NCBI GenBank assembly: GCA_035490315.1
Contig: DATHET010000176.1
Coordinates: 1 to 21,900, forward strand
Origin: JADJQU01 sp035490315
Lineage (GTDB): Bacteria > Planctomycetota > UBA1135 > GCA-002686595
DNA length: 21,900 bases
Direction: 5' to 3'
Under the pieces are notes generated by a model, which was not told the DNA's origin, searched no databases, and saw only the letters and a list, made by a program, of their open reading frames with translations. Positions 14,871-21,900 of the stretch are shown here, one piece after another. How positions within the stretch are numbered: position 1 is the first letter of the stretch; the number at the start of each line of letters is the position of its first letter. A program made the translations under genes and the position numbers.

Positions 14871-16055
14871 TCACAAGCCCAGCGAAGCGATCAGCGCCGG
14901 CCATTCCTGGTTGTCGGGCTCGAGCTCCGCGGCTCGCCGCAGAGCGATCGCGGCGTTGGGCTTGTCGCCGGAATAGAACGCGGCGAGCCCGGCGGCGACT
15001 TGCGCGCGCGCTTCCTCGGGCGCGAGGGCGACGGCGCCGGCGGAGAGGCGAATCAGGAAGGCCTTGTCGACCTCCGTGAGTTCCTTGGGAACACGGATGA
15101 AGGTGGAAACCGTCTCGATCGCGAATTCCAGCTGCAGCGCGGCGTTCTTCGGCACGTAGCCCGCGGCCAGGATCAGCGTGGCGCGCAGATCGGCGCGTTT
15201 GCTGCGCGCGACCTGCAGCTGCTGAGCCTGCTCGAGCTCCTCGGCGCGCTGGCGGTGCAGGGCGGCGAGGGTGGTGTAGCCCTCGAACAGGAGCTCTGGA
15301 TGGCGCTCCTCCTCGAGGAAGCGGACCAGCGGCCCCGGGTTGATCTCGCGCGTGGAGTCGAAGTGTTCCTGGATCTGCGCCATGCGCTCCGCGAGCACCT
15401 CGCGCCGCATCGGCAAGCTGGTGCGCGTGCGGTCGCGCTTGCGGATCTGCTCGATCTGCGCGTCGCGGCCGGGAAAGTCGCCCAGCAGCTCCAGCTTGCA
15501 GGCGTAGCGCGTTCGCAGATCGAGGTCGTCGGGGTGCAGCTGGAGCTTGTGCGCCAGGTCCAACGCGGTTTCCTGGTTGCGCATCACGCGCGCGATCTCG
15601 GCGAGCAGGTCCTCTTTCGTCAGGTAGCCGTCGAGGCGATCCAGCGCGCGGCCCTGGCCATCGAAGAGGATCAGGACGGGGTAGTTCTTGGTCGCGAAAC
15701 GCTCCGCGAGTTGCTGACCGGAGCCCGCTTGCGCGTCGGCGTTCCAGAGGAGAACGCCTTCGAGGGCCTTGGCGAGCTTGGGATCGCTCAAGGCCTCGGC
15801 TTCGAGCCGGCGGCACCAGCGGCTTGCGTCGGCCCAGAGGTAGACGAGCACGGGGCGTTGTTCGCGGCGAGACTCGAGTAGGAGCTCTTCCCAGGTGATT
15901 GAGACCCAGGGCAGGGCGCCGTGCGTCTGCGCGGCGTGCGGTCGGACGCTCGGCGTCGGCGACTCGACGGGCTTCTGTCCTGCGCTGGAGATCGCCGTGA
16001 CGAGGCACAGGACGAGGCTCGCCGCGGCCTTCGGGCTCCAGCAGGCAGCGCTCAT
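14871..16055 (-). CDS. Secreted thioredoxin-fold protein with C-terminal TPR-like helices
   Basis: The 394-residue protein has an N-terminal signal peptide (hydrophobic core about 11-24). A thioredoxin-like domain (about 50-165) follows, starting at ITWEELLLESRREQRPVLVY. The active-site region reads SRWC (78-81) followed by RRLEAEALSDPKL. Compared with the usual W-C-x-x-C of this group, the first Cys appears replaced by Ser and only Cys81 remains. The cis-proline region NYPVLILF (Pro126) is kept. The rest is helical, with a TPR-like repeat near the end (AAFYSGDKPNAAIALRRAAE). It is probably periplasmic, and a scaffold or a monothiol role is more likely than classical disulfide exchange. It starts 10 bases after the HEAT-repeat gene, so the two exported proteins are probably made together. 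Confidence 0.8.
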   Translation of the reverse strand: MSAACWSPKAAASLVLCLVTAISSAGQKPVESPTPSVRPHAAQTHGALPWVSITWEELLLESRREQRPVLVYLWADASRWCRRLEAEALSDPKLAKALEGVLLWNADAQAGSGQQLAERFATKNYPVLILFDGQGRALDRLDGYLTKEDLLAEIARVMRNQETALDLAHKLQLHPDDLDLRTRYACKLELLGDFPGRDAQIEQIRKRDRTRTSLPMRREVLAERMAQIQEHFDSTREINPGPLVRFLEEERHPELLFEGYTTLAALHRQRAEELEQAQQLQVARSKRADLRATLILAAGYVPKNAALQLEFAIETVSTFIRVPKELTEVDKAFLIRLSAGAVALAPEEARAQVAAGLAAFYSGDKPNAAIALRRAAELEPDNQEWPALIASLGL

Positions 16056-16065
16056 GCTCGCGGGC

Positions 16066-18447
16066 TCAACTGTCCGCCAGGCGCTTCTCGCGCACGAAGT
16101 TGGTGACGAAGTTCAGCGCCGACCAGTCGAAGACGTTCTGCGAAGCCTTGAGCGCGCTGTCCCACCATTTCTCGTTCTGCGTGCGCCGCCAGGTGTCGTA
16201 GTCGAGGGACATGCGGTCGAAGGCGAAGGCGATCCGATCCGCCGAGGTCTTGAGCCCCGGCGCGACCTCGAGGCCCTGCAGGTCGAAGTGGTTCGCGGAG
16301 TCGAGGATCAAGCCGTGGCCCGAGTGGAATGCGGCTGCGAGATTGCCGCCGCCCCACTTCTCGAGGCACTGGGGACTGTCGATCAGGACCTCGCACAGCT
16401 CGGGCTCGATCACTTCGATCAGGTGCGATCCCTCGAGGTTGTACAGCGGCTCGACGTCGGGCTGGAAGACGCTCTTGAGGTAGGGGCTGTTCGGATCGAC
16501 GGGCAGGGCGACCACGTCGTCGACCACTTCGGCGGAAGTCTCCAGATGCTTCAGCACGCCGGGATGGACGCGCTCGATGGTCTCGGTGAGCGACCAGCAG
16601 GAGCCGAAGAGCACGCCGCCCGCGCGCACGTACCAGGCCAGGCGCTCGACGTCCTTGGTCTCGATCTCGCCGGTGCAATTGGAGATGTACACGGCCCAGG
16701 GATGCAGCGCGGCCTCCTCGACCTTCGAGGCAGAGGTCAGGCGGTGGGCGATCTTCAGCTGGGTCAAGAGCCGCTGGATGTGATCGCCGCGGCTGTCGAG
16801 CACGACCACGTCGAGGTCCGCGTAGACGGCTTCGGTCGACGCGTAGCCGTACTGCTCGCGCCGCTTGCGTTCCTGGACCGGATCGACCAGCTGGAATCGC
16901 GGCCCGTGATCCTTCCACCAGGCTTCCCAGGCGGCACGCTCCTCGGGCAGGTGGGCCTTGAGCTGCTGCTCGAGGAACACGTAGGCGGTGCGCTTCACGC
17001 AAGGATCGGTGTCCGCGAGCGCGCGGATCACATCCGGGATCGCGTCCTTGTTGAACATCCGGCACAGACCGACGACCGCGCTCGCGCGGTAGCGCCAGTC
17101 GCCCTGGCTCTGCATGGCCTGCAGCGCTTCCAGCCCCGCCGGATCGCGCGTTTTTCCCAGCGACACCGCGGCGCAGGTGGCGACGATCCAGTTCGGATCC
17201 TTCGTGGCGCTGGCCAGCGCGGTGGCCGAGCCAGGAATGTCGGGAAGGCCCAGGGCAACCGCGGCTTCGGCGCGCACGCTGGTGTCGCTGTCGTTGGTGA
17301 CGCGCTCGGTCAAGAGCGGAGCGAGGGCGCTGTCGGTCGCTGCGAAGACGCGCGTCAATTCGCGGATCGCGAAGAGCCGCACACCGGCGTCCGGATCCTT
17401 GGCGGCCATGGCGAGGGCCGTCTCCTTCGCGGTCGGCACCCCGTGCCGCAATGCGCCGGCGAGCGCGGCCTTGCGCACCGGTGGCTTCGAATTCGCGAGG
17501 CCAGCCTGGAGCAGCGTCGCGAGCGCCGAGTTCAAGGCGGATTCCTTCGTCGAGCTGGCGTAGAGCGCGGCATCGAGGCGAACGGCGCGGGCCTCTGCTT
17601 CCGCGTCGGACAAAGGCCCGAGCTCGGCGAAACTCTTGAGCTGCTTCTCGCTCGTGACGGCTCCCGGGTTTTTCTCGAGCGTCGCCATGCAGGCGGCGGC
17701 GGCGCTGATCAGCCGCCGTTCCAGCACGTCGGGAACGTGGGGCTCGTGGATCGCCTTGAAGAGCGCCGGGAGGAAGTGCGGCTCCGCGCTGCGCTCGACG
17801 GCGCCGAGCACGATGGCGGCAAGCTCCGATTCCTTGCCCTGCAGGATGGTCGCGAGGGTCTCGTCCGCGGCCGCGTCGGGCAGCGAGGCGATCCCGAGCG
17901 CGGCGGCGCGGCGCAAGGGCGCGTCCTTGGACTTGATGCCGCGCTGGATCGTTGCCGCGGCGGACTCGTCGCCGCTCCTGGGCGCCACGATGGCCAGGGC
18001 TTCGAAGGCGCGGATCGAGCTCTTTCCGGAGCAGTGCTTGAGCAACTCGGCCGTGCCCTTCTCCGGCGCGGCCTTCGCGAGGGAGCGCGAGGCGGCGCGG
18101 CGGATGCGCAGGATGGGTCCCTCGGTGCACAGCTTGACCAGCGGCACCACCGAAAGGTCGCTGCCGCGATCCGCGAGGGCAGCAGCGGCTTTTTCGATCA
18201 CTTCCCAGTCGCGGTCGCCGAGGACTCCGAGCAGGAGCTTCTCATGCTGCGGATCGGTTGCATTGCGCAGGGCCTCGATCGCGGCGAGCCGCTCGGAAAT
18301 GTTCTTCGACTTGAGGCCGCGCGCGGGATCGGGCGCGTCCTGGGCCGCGAGTCCTGGACCCAGGGCCACCGTGAGGAAAACGGCGCAGGCCAGCGAGCGA
18401 GCACCAGGACTTCGTCGCCAGCCTGTTCGGTTCCGCATGGGCAACAT
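16066..18447 (-). CDS. Secreted HEAT-repeat protein with C-terminal amidotransferase-like (DUF4159/ThuA-type) domain
   Basis: The 793-residue protein begins with a signal peptide (RRSPGARSLACAVFLTVAL, cleavage near AAQD). HEAT-type alpha-helical repeats fill about residues 40-510, for example 'RLAAIEALRNATDPQHEKLL' and 'VRLFAIRELTRVFAA'. From about 533 the character changes to an alpha/beta domain (ADLDVVVLDSRGD, AVYISNCTGEIET, VRAGGVLFGSCWS with Cys near 617). It resembles the class I glutamine-amidotransferase-like fold of DUF4159/ThuA proteins. HEAT repeats usually bind proteins; the C-terminal domain may bind a small molecule or be inactive. ATG 18447 is used; ATG 18438 keeps the signal peptide and abuts a small hairpin (18439-18454). 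It leads the six-gene run ending in htpG. Export is well supported and function is open. Confidence 0.8.
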   Translation of the reverse strand: MLPMRNRTGWRRSPGARSLACAVFLTVALGPGLAAQDAPDPARGLKSKNISERLAAIEALRNATDPQHEKLLLGVLGDRDWEVIEKAAAALADRGSDLSVVPLVKLCTEGPILRIRRAASRSLAKAAPEKGTAELLKHCSGKSSIRAFEALAIVAPRSGDESAAATIQRGIKSKDAPLRRAAALGIASLPDAAADETLATILQGKESELAAIVLGAVERSAEPHFLPALFKAIHEPHVPDVLERRLISAAAACMATLEKNPGAVTSEKQLKSFAELGPLSDAEAEARAVRLDAALYASSTKESALNSALATLLQAGLANSKPPVRKAALAGALRHGVPTAKETALAMAAKDPDAGVRLFAIRELTRVFAATDSALAPLLTERVTNDSDTSVRAEAAVALGLPDIPGSATALASATKDPNWIVATCAAVSLGKTRDPAGLEALQAMQSQGDWRYRASAVVGLCRMFNKDAIPDVIRALADTDPCVKRTAYVFLEQQLKAHLPEERAAWEAWWKDHGPRFQLVDPVQERKRREQYGYASTEAVYADLDVVVLDSRGDHIQRLLTQLKIAHRLTSASKVEEAALHPWAVYISNCTGEIETKDVERLAWYVRAGGVLFGSCWSLTETIERVHPGVLKHLETSAEVVDDVVALPVDPNSPYLKSVFQPDVEPLYNLEGSHLIEVIEPELCEVLIDSPQCLEKWGGGNLAAAFHSGHGLILDSANHFDLQGLEVAPGLKTSADRIAFAFDRMSLDYDTWRRTQNEKWWDSALKASQNVFDWSALNFVTNFVREKRLADS

Positions 18448-18493
18448 CTTGCCCTTCGCCGCGCGGCCCTGCCATGAACAGCCGGTCAGCGAC

Positions 18494-20908
18494 TCACGGA
18501 CAGGTCGTGTTGGCCGCGTTGGGCGTGCCCTTGTCGGTGTTCCCAGCGTTGATCTGCAGGCTCCCCGTGCACCAGTTGAGCGGGCTGTCGTTCGCGGCTC
18601 CGTCGAGCACCCCGGCCTTGAGATTCAGCGAGCGCCCCGGCGTGCCGGGCCAGCCGCCGCCCGCGAGGTAGTTGACGCGATCGATCTCCAGGCCGGTGCC
18701 GTCGGCGAGGACGACTTCGTCGTCGTTGTTGCCGAGGAAGAAGTTGGAGTAGGTGTAGAGCAGCGTGATGCCGCCGTTGGTGGCGGTGCTTCCGTTGATG
18801 CCGAGGACCTTGTACTGCCCCGGCGGAATCACCACCCCGGCGCCACCGTTGTTGATCACGTGCGCGTCGGCGCCGTCGTCGTGAAGGCTCCAGCCTTCGA
18901 TGTCGATCGGCGAGGCGGTGGTGTTGTAGATCTCGAGCCACTCCCCGTTGGAGTCCGAGACCGAGCTAGGGTCCTTCATGATCTCGGTGACGATGATCGA
19001 TCCGACCAGCGGCGGCGGAGGCGGCGGCGTGACCGACGAAGGGCAGACCTGGACCTGCAGCGCGTTCGAGAGGCCGACGTGGGTGCCGTCGGGCGCGAAG
19101 GTGTCGCGGAACCAGATCTGGAAGTAGTAGGTCTTGCCCGCGTCGCTGGTCAGCAGCGGAAAGGCCCAGCTCGAATTGCCGAGGGCGTCGATCGTCTGGC
19201 CCGCCGTGCGATGGATCGGAGGCCCGAGGTAGAGCGTGCCGCCGTAGAAGGGCAGGGAAGCCTGGACGTTGGAGTAGAGGCCGAGCGCGGGCTTGTTCGG
19301 CACTCCCCCCGCCACGGTCAAGGCGAAATCGTTGGTGAAGATGCTCGGCGTGCCGGTCCAGCCGCTCGTCGGAACCGTGCCGACCGAAGTCAGCTTCCCG
19401 CTGCCGAAATTGAGGGGCATCGGGCAGGCAGCCGGGTCGTTCGCATTGAGCGCGCCCGGCGTTCCGAGATCTCCGCCGGACCAGGCCGTCAGCGCCGCGG
19501 CGAAATTGGTCGTGACCGCGGGCAGGGTCGGAAGGATGCGCTCGACGGACTTTCCGGGGTTGAGCGCGACACCGCCGCCGCCCCAGCTCAAGGTCTCGAT
19601 CAGCGCATTCGAAGCCGTGCGCAGCGTGAGCGAGCTGGTCGAGTTCGACAAATTGAACAGACCCCAGGGCGCGCCGAGATCGACGAAGACATTGCCGTTG
19701 CGCGAGCGCCGGCCGTCGACGCCGAGGATGAATCGCTCGTCCGGCGCGAGCACCACCGGGCTGGCGATGGTGAACGAGCTGGCGCCGGAGAGGACTTTCA
19801 ATCCGGCGAGCGAGACCGGCGCGGCATCGATGCTGTGGATCTCGATCCACTCGCCGTACGTGTCGTTGGATGCCACCGGATCGATCATGGATTCGCCGAT
19901 CACCAGGCTGGTCGGGCTCGCCGCGGCAACGGGCTGCTCCCAGGTCGCGTAGGTGACCGTCTCGGTCCCGCCGGCGCGTCGTGATTGGAACGTGTTGCCG
20001 TCGCTGGTGATCACGATGCTCCCGTTGATGCTCGTGAATCCGCCCGCGCCATTGGTCGTGTCGCCGTCGGTCGTGCACCACTGCACGCGCGCCGCGGACG
20101 GGCTGGTCCAGCGGTTGATCACCGTGTTCGTCGGGTGCCCGTAGGGGTTGTCCAGCCCGGCCGACTCGATCACCATCGCCGGGAGGAGGTTGCCGACCAC
20201 CTGCGCGGTCGAGCCCGTGCTCGATCCGTGGTGCGAGGCGACCGCGACTTCGACCTGTCCGATCACGGCCGAGGCCGGGCCTTCCACGTTGGAGGTCGAG
20301 CCGTCGCCGTTCGCCGTGCAATCGCCGCCGACGTAGCAATCGAAATCGCCGTAGCGGATCACCAGCGCCAGCGAGCGCGAATTTTCCTCCTGGGCCGACT
20401 GGGTCGGATCCACCGAGCCGCCGGACCAGGTCCCGTTGATCGCCATCACCTGCAGCGTCGCGCCGCCGCCCAGGGCCAGGACCTGGCCGAGCGTCGCGAT
20501 CTGGCGCTTGCCGGCGACCGCGTTCGAGTACGAGGTCACGAAGGAGTTGGAAGGCTTGTTGATGTCGCCGCGGTCGAAAGCAGCGACCAGCGGCTTGTAA
20601 CCGGCGTTGAACAGGTCGGTCATGCCCCCGAAGTGGTCCGTGTGCCAGTGAGTCATGAACGAGTCGTCGAGCGCCGTGACGCCGATCGACTGGAGGTAGG
20701 GCCTGACCAGGGCCACGCCGTCGCCTGGATTTCCCGCGTCGATTAGGACGCGCAGCCCCGTCGGCGAGCGCACGAACACGGACAGTCCCTGATCCACGTT
20801 GATCACGTGGACTTCCAGATTCTGCGCCGCGGCCGATGCGGCGCTCGCGAACACCAGCGAGAGGGCGAAGCAGGAACGGAAAACGCCGCGGAGAATCGGG
20901 TGGGACAT
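18494..20908 (-). CDS. Secreted ComEC-like metallo-beta-lactamase fused to two lamin-tail domains
   Basis: The 804-residue protein has a signal peptide (1 to about 28, ending ASAAAQ). An MBL-fold hydrolase domain follows (about 31-310) with THWHTDHFGG (His87, His89, Asp91, His92), GGDC (Asp196), SHHGS (His226/227) and YGHP (His258), the ComEC/Rec2-like pattern. Next are a lamin-tail-like domain (about 334-495), a Cys-bounded beta-rich module (495-622) of a type I associate with planctomycete secreted proteins, a Pro-rich linker (628-633) and a second lamin-tail domain (about 637-804). Phosphodiesterase or nuclease activity outside the cell is likely from the MBL type. ATG 20908 gives a proper signal peptide; GTG 20947 is an upstream alternative. 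An 11-bp hairpin (20910-20937) abuts the ATG, and no free ribosome binding site is seen. Confidence 0.88.
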   Translation of the reverse strand: MSHPILRGVFRSCFALSLVFASAASAAAQNLEVHVINVDQGLSVFVRSPTGLRVLIDAGNPGDGVALVRPYLQSIGVTALDDSFMTHWHTDHFGGMTDLFNAGYKPLVAAFDRGDINKPSNSFVTSYSNAVAGKRQIATLGQVLALGGGATLQVMAINGTWSGGSVDPTQSAQEENSRSLALVIRYGDFDCYVGGDCTANGDGSTSNVEGPASAVIGQVEVAVASHHGSSTGSTAQVVGNLLPAMVIESAGLDNPYGHPTNTVINRWTSPSAARVQWCTTDGDTTNGAGGFTSINGSIVITSDGNTFQSRRAGGTETVTYATWEQPVAAASPTSLVIGESMIDPVASNDTYGEWIEIHSIDAAPVSLAGLKVLSGASSFTIASPVVLAPDERFILGVDGRRSRNGNVFVDLGAPWGLFNLSNSTSSLTLRTASNALIETLSWGGGGVALNPGKSVERILPTLPAVTTNFAAALTAWSGGDLGTPGALNANDPAACPMPLNFGSGKLTSVGTVPTSGWTGTPSIFTNDFALTVAGGVPNKPALGLYSNVQASLPFYGGTLYLGPPIHRTAGQTIDALGNSSWAFPLLTSDAGKTYYFQIWFRDTFAPDGTHVGLSNALQVQVCPSSVTPPPPPPLVGSIIVTEIMKDPSSVSDSNGEWLEIYNTTASPIDIEGWSLHDDGADAHVINNGGAGVVIPPGQYKVLGINGSTATNGGITLLYTYSNFFLGNNDDEVVLADGTGLEIDRVNYLAGGGWPGTPGRSLNLKAGVLDGAANDSPLNWCTGSLQINAGNTDKGTPNAANTTCP

Positions 20909-20909
20909 G

Positions 20910-20937
20910 GAGGGAGCGGCGGCGAAGCCGCTCCCTC
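20910..20937. promoter_or_regulatory. 11-bp perfect hairpin directly before the start of the MBL/lamin-tail gene
   Basis: Arms 20910-20920 and 20927-20937 are perfectly complementary with a 6-base loop. In the minus-strand mRNA the stem ends one base before the ATG at 20908 and would occupy the ribosome binding region. Read on the plus strand it is followed by a short T-rich stretch (20938-20942), which resembles a terminator, but no plus-strand gene precedes it. It lies 111 bases past the stop of the upstream lamin-tail gene. The rest of the 140-base interval shows nothing recognisable. The structure is certain; the role is not. Confidence 0.4.
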
Positions 20938-21048
20938 TTTCTATCACGTGGATTCCCGCTGAGACGAGCCTTTCCCGGCCAGTCCCCTCAGCGCACCCAG
21001 GAACCGTGCAACGCGCCGCTCGCGCCGCGTTTCCAGGTCACCTGTCTG

Positions 21049-21900
21049 TCACGGGCAGGTGTCGTTTGCGACGCGCGGCGTGCCCATGTCCGTGTTGCCG
21101 CCGCCGATCATGGTCTTCGCGGGACACCAGTTGGCGGGATCGTCGTTCAAGCCCGCTGCGACCGAGAAGGGATGCAGCGTGAGCGACTTTCCAGCGACAT
21201 CCGGCCAGAGAATCCCGTCGTCGTAATCGACTTGATCGACGAGGAAGTTGCTGCGCGACGTCAGCAGGATCGAGTCCGCCGCATTGCCCAGCGTGAAGTT
21301 CGAATACTTGTAGTCGACCTGCACGCCGCCGTTGGTCAAAGGATCGGCATCGATGCCGAGCACGAAGCGCTGGCCAGGGCTGAGCCAGATCCCCTGGACA
21401 CCGTTGAGGATCGTGTGCGAGTTGGCACCCAGGTCGCTGATCTTCCAACCCGCGATGTTGACCATGTGCCCAGTGATGTTCTGGATCTCGAACCACTCCC
21501 CGTGCGTGTCGCCGACGAAGCTCGGGTCCTTCATGATCTCGGTGATCACGACGTCGCCGCGCTGCGGCGCGAACAGCGGCAGCTGGGATCCACCCGACAA
21601 GGCCAGAGGCGCGCTCACCGAGGCCTGGCCCGCGGCGGAGCGAGCGCGGATGCGCACTCCCAGCCCGGAGACCAGCGGCCCTTCCATCTGCAGACTCGCG
21701 CAACCATTCGCGTCGCAGACGAGCAACTGCCGGGCGCGGGGCGAAAGTGAGTCGTCTCGCAAGCTGCCGATCTCGAGGCAGGCGCTCGAGAATGGCTGTG
21801 CGCCTTCGAGGCTCACGCGCAGGGCCGATTGCCCGGGCCCGCGCCCGAAGTCGACGCGCGTGCGCAGACCGCCGGAATCGCTGACCAGCGGCGGAAGCTC
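21049..21900 (-). CDS. Lamin-tail-domain protein, 5' end outside window
   Basis: The frame is open from the window edge to a TGA at 21049-21051, giving 283 visible residues; the N-terminus lies beyond the window. The visible start (about 1-110) is beta-rich and contains Cys residues (ACLEI, VCDANGCASL), with no family recognised. A lamin-tail domain fills about 117-283, beginning DVVITEIMKDPSFVGDTHGE and closely matching the last domain of the neighbouring MBL fusion. The C-terminus is NWCPAKTMIGGGNTDMGTP followed by RVANDTCP. It is probably secreted, by analogy with its neighbour. Lamin-tail domains are Ig-like beta-sandwiches thought to mediate binding at the cell surface. The upstream part could hold a catalytic domain, as in the neighbour. 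Confidence 0.85.
   Translation of the reverse strand, partial: ELPPLVSDSGGLRTRVDFGRGPGQSALRVSLEGAQPFSSACLEIGSLRDDSLSPRARQLLVCDANGCASLQMEGPLVSGLGVRIRARSAAGQASVSAPLALSGGSQLPLFAPQRGDVVITEIMKDPSFVGDTHGEWFEIQNITGHMVNIAGWKISDLGANSHTILNGVQGIWLSPGQRFVLGIDADPLTNGGVQVDYKYSNFTLGNAADSILLTSRSNFLVDQVDYDDGILWPDVAGKSLTLHPFSVAAGLNDDPANWCPAKTMIGGGNTDMGTPRVANDTCP
21524..21545. repeat. 22-base direct repeat shared by the two lamin-tail genes (other copy 18969-18990)
   Basis: Bases 21524-21545 are identical to 18969-18990, both coding the TEIMKDP segment at the start of a lamin-tail domain. Similarity continues at lower identity about 30 bases towards lower coordinates in each copy. It marks the two genes as paralogues sharing this domain and could support recombination between them. 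It does not look like a mobile-element end. Confidence 0.6.

Noticed and set aside
15895..18477. Plus-strand open frame of 860 codons opposite the HEAT-repeat and thioredoxin-fold genes
   Set aside because: The translation is Arg/Gly/Val-rich with no domain, and it lies antisense to genes with signal peptides and recognisable folds. Long antisense frames are expected at this GC content.
17636..19984. Plus-strand open frame of 782 codons spanning the HEAT and MBL/lamin-tail genes
   Set aside because: It crosses an intergenic gap and two well-supported genes on the other strand, with no motif of its own.

Overview
The window looks like a chromosomal segment of a GC-rich, Gram-negative-type bacterium, most likely a member of the Planctomycetota. 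The evidence is high GC with strong G/C wobble, many secreted or Tat-exported proteins, an outer-membrane-type protein, and a secreted protein carrying lamin-tail domains plus a Cys-bounded beta-rich module of a kind I associate with planctomycete extracellular proteins. The phylum is an inference; there is no rRNA or other marker gene here. I see no tRNA, rRNA, CRISPR array, insertion sequence or phage gene.

Layout. At the left edge a plus-strand glycosyltransferase C-terminus (1-189) converges on a minus-strand run: polytopic membrane protein, YceI-like secreted protein, peroxiredoxin, pterin carbinolamine dehydratase, outer-membrane-type protein and aldo/keto reductase (168-4154). The last two share a 4-base start/stop overlap. 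thiD (4228-5058, plus) is divergent from the reductase and ends one base from the next minus-strand operon.

That operon (5060-9987, minus) is the most coherent system in the window. It encodes a Tat-exported [2Fe-2S] subunit, a molybdopterin subunit and an FAD subunit of a PaoABC-like molybdo-flavoenzyme, followed tightly by an unrecognised 79-residue Cys-rich protein and a membrane-anchored DUF1326-type protein. A plausible sigma70-type promoter lies just upstream. The enzyme probably acts in the periplasm on aldehydes or N-heterocycles.

A plus-strand membrane-anchored SGNH hydrolase (10163-11329) is followed by a six-gene minus-strand run (11277-18447): a secreted HEAT-repeat protein, a thioredoxin-fold/TPR protein, a DUF3501 protein, a JAMM metalloprotease, a GNAT acetyltransferase and the chaperone HtpG. 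The SGNH and htpG genes overlap tail to tail by 53 bases. The right end holds two minus-strand lamin-tail-domain proteins: a complete secreted ComEC-like metallo-beta-lactamase fusion (18494-20908) and a second one truncated by the window edge (21049-21900).

Most starts lack a strong Shine-Dalgarno, but the pao operon genes have good ones. Several minus-strand genes have inverted repeats that nearly touch the start codon.
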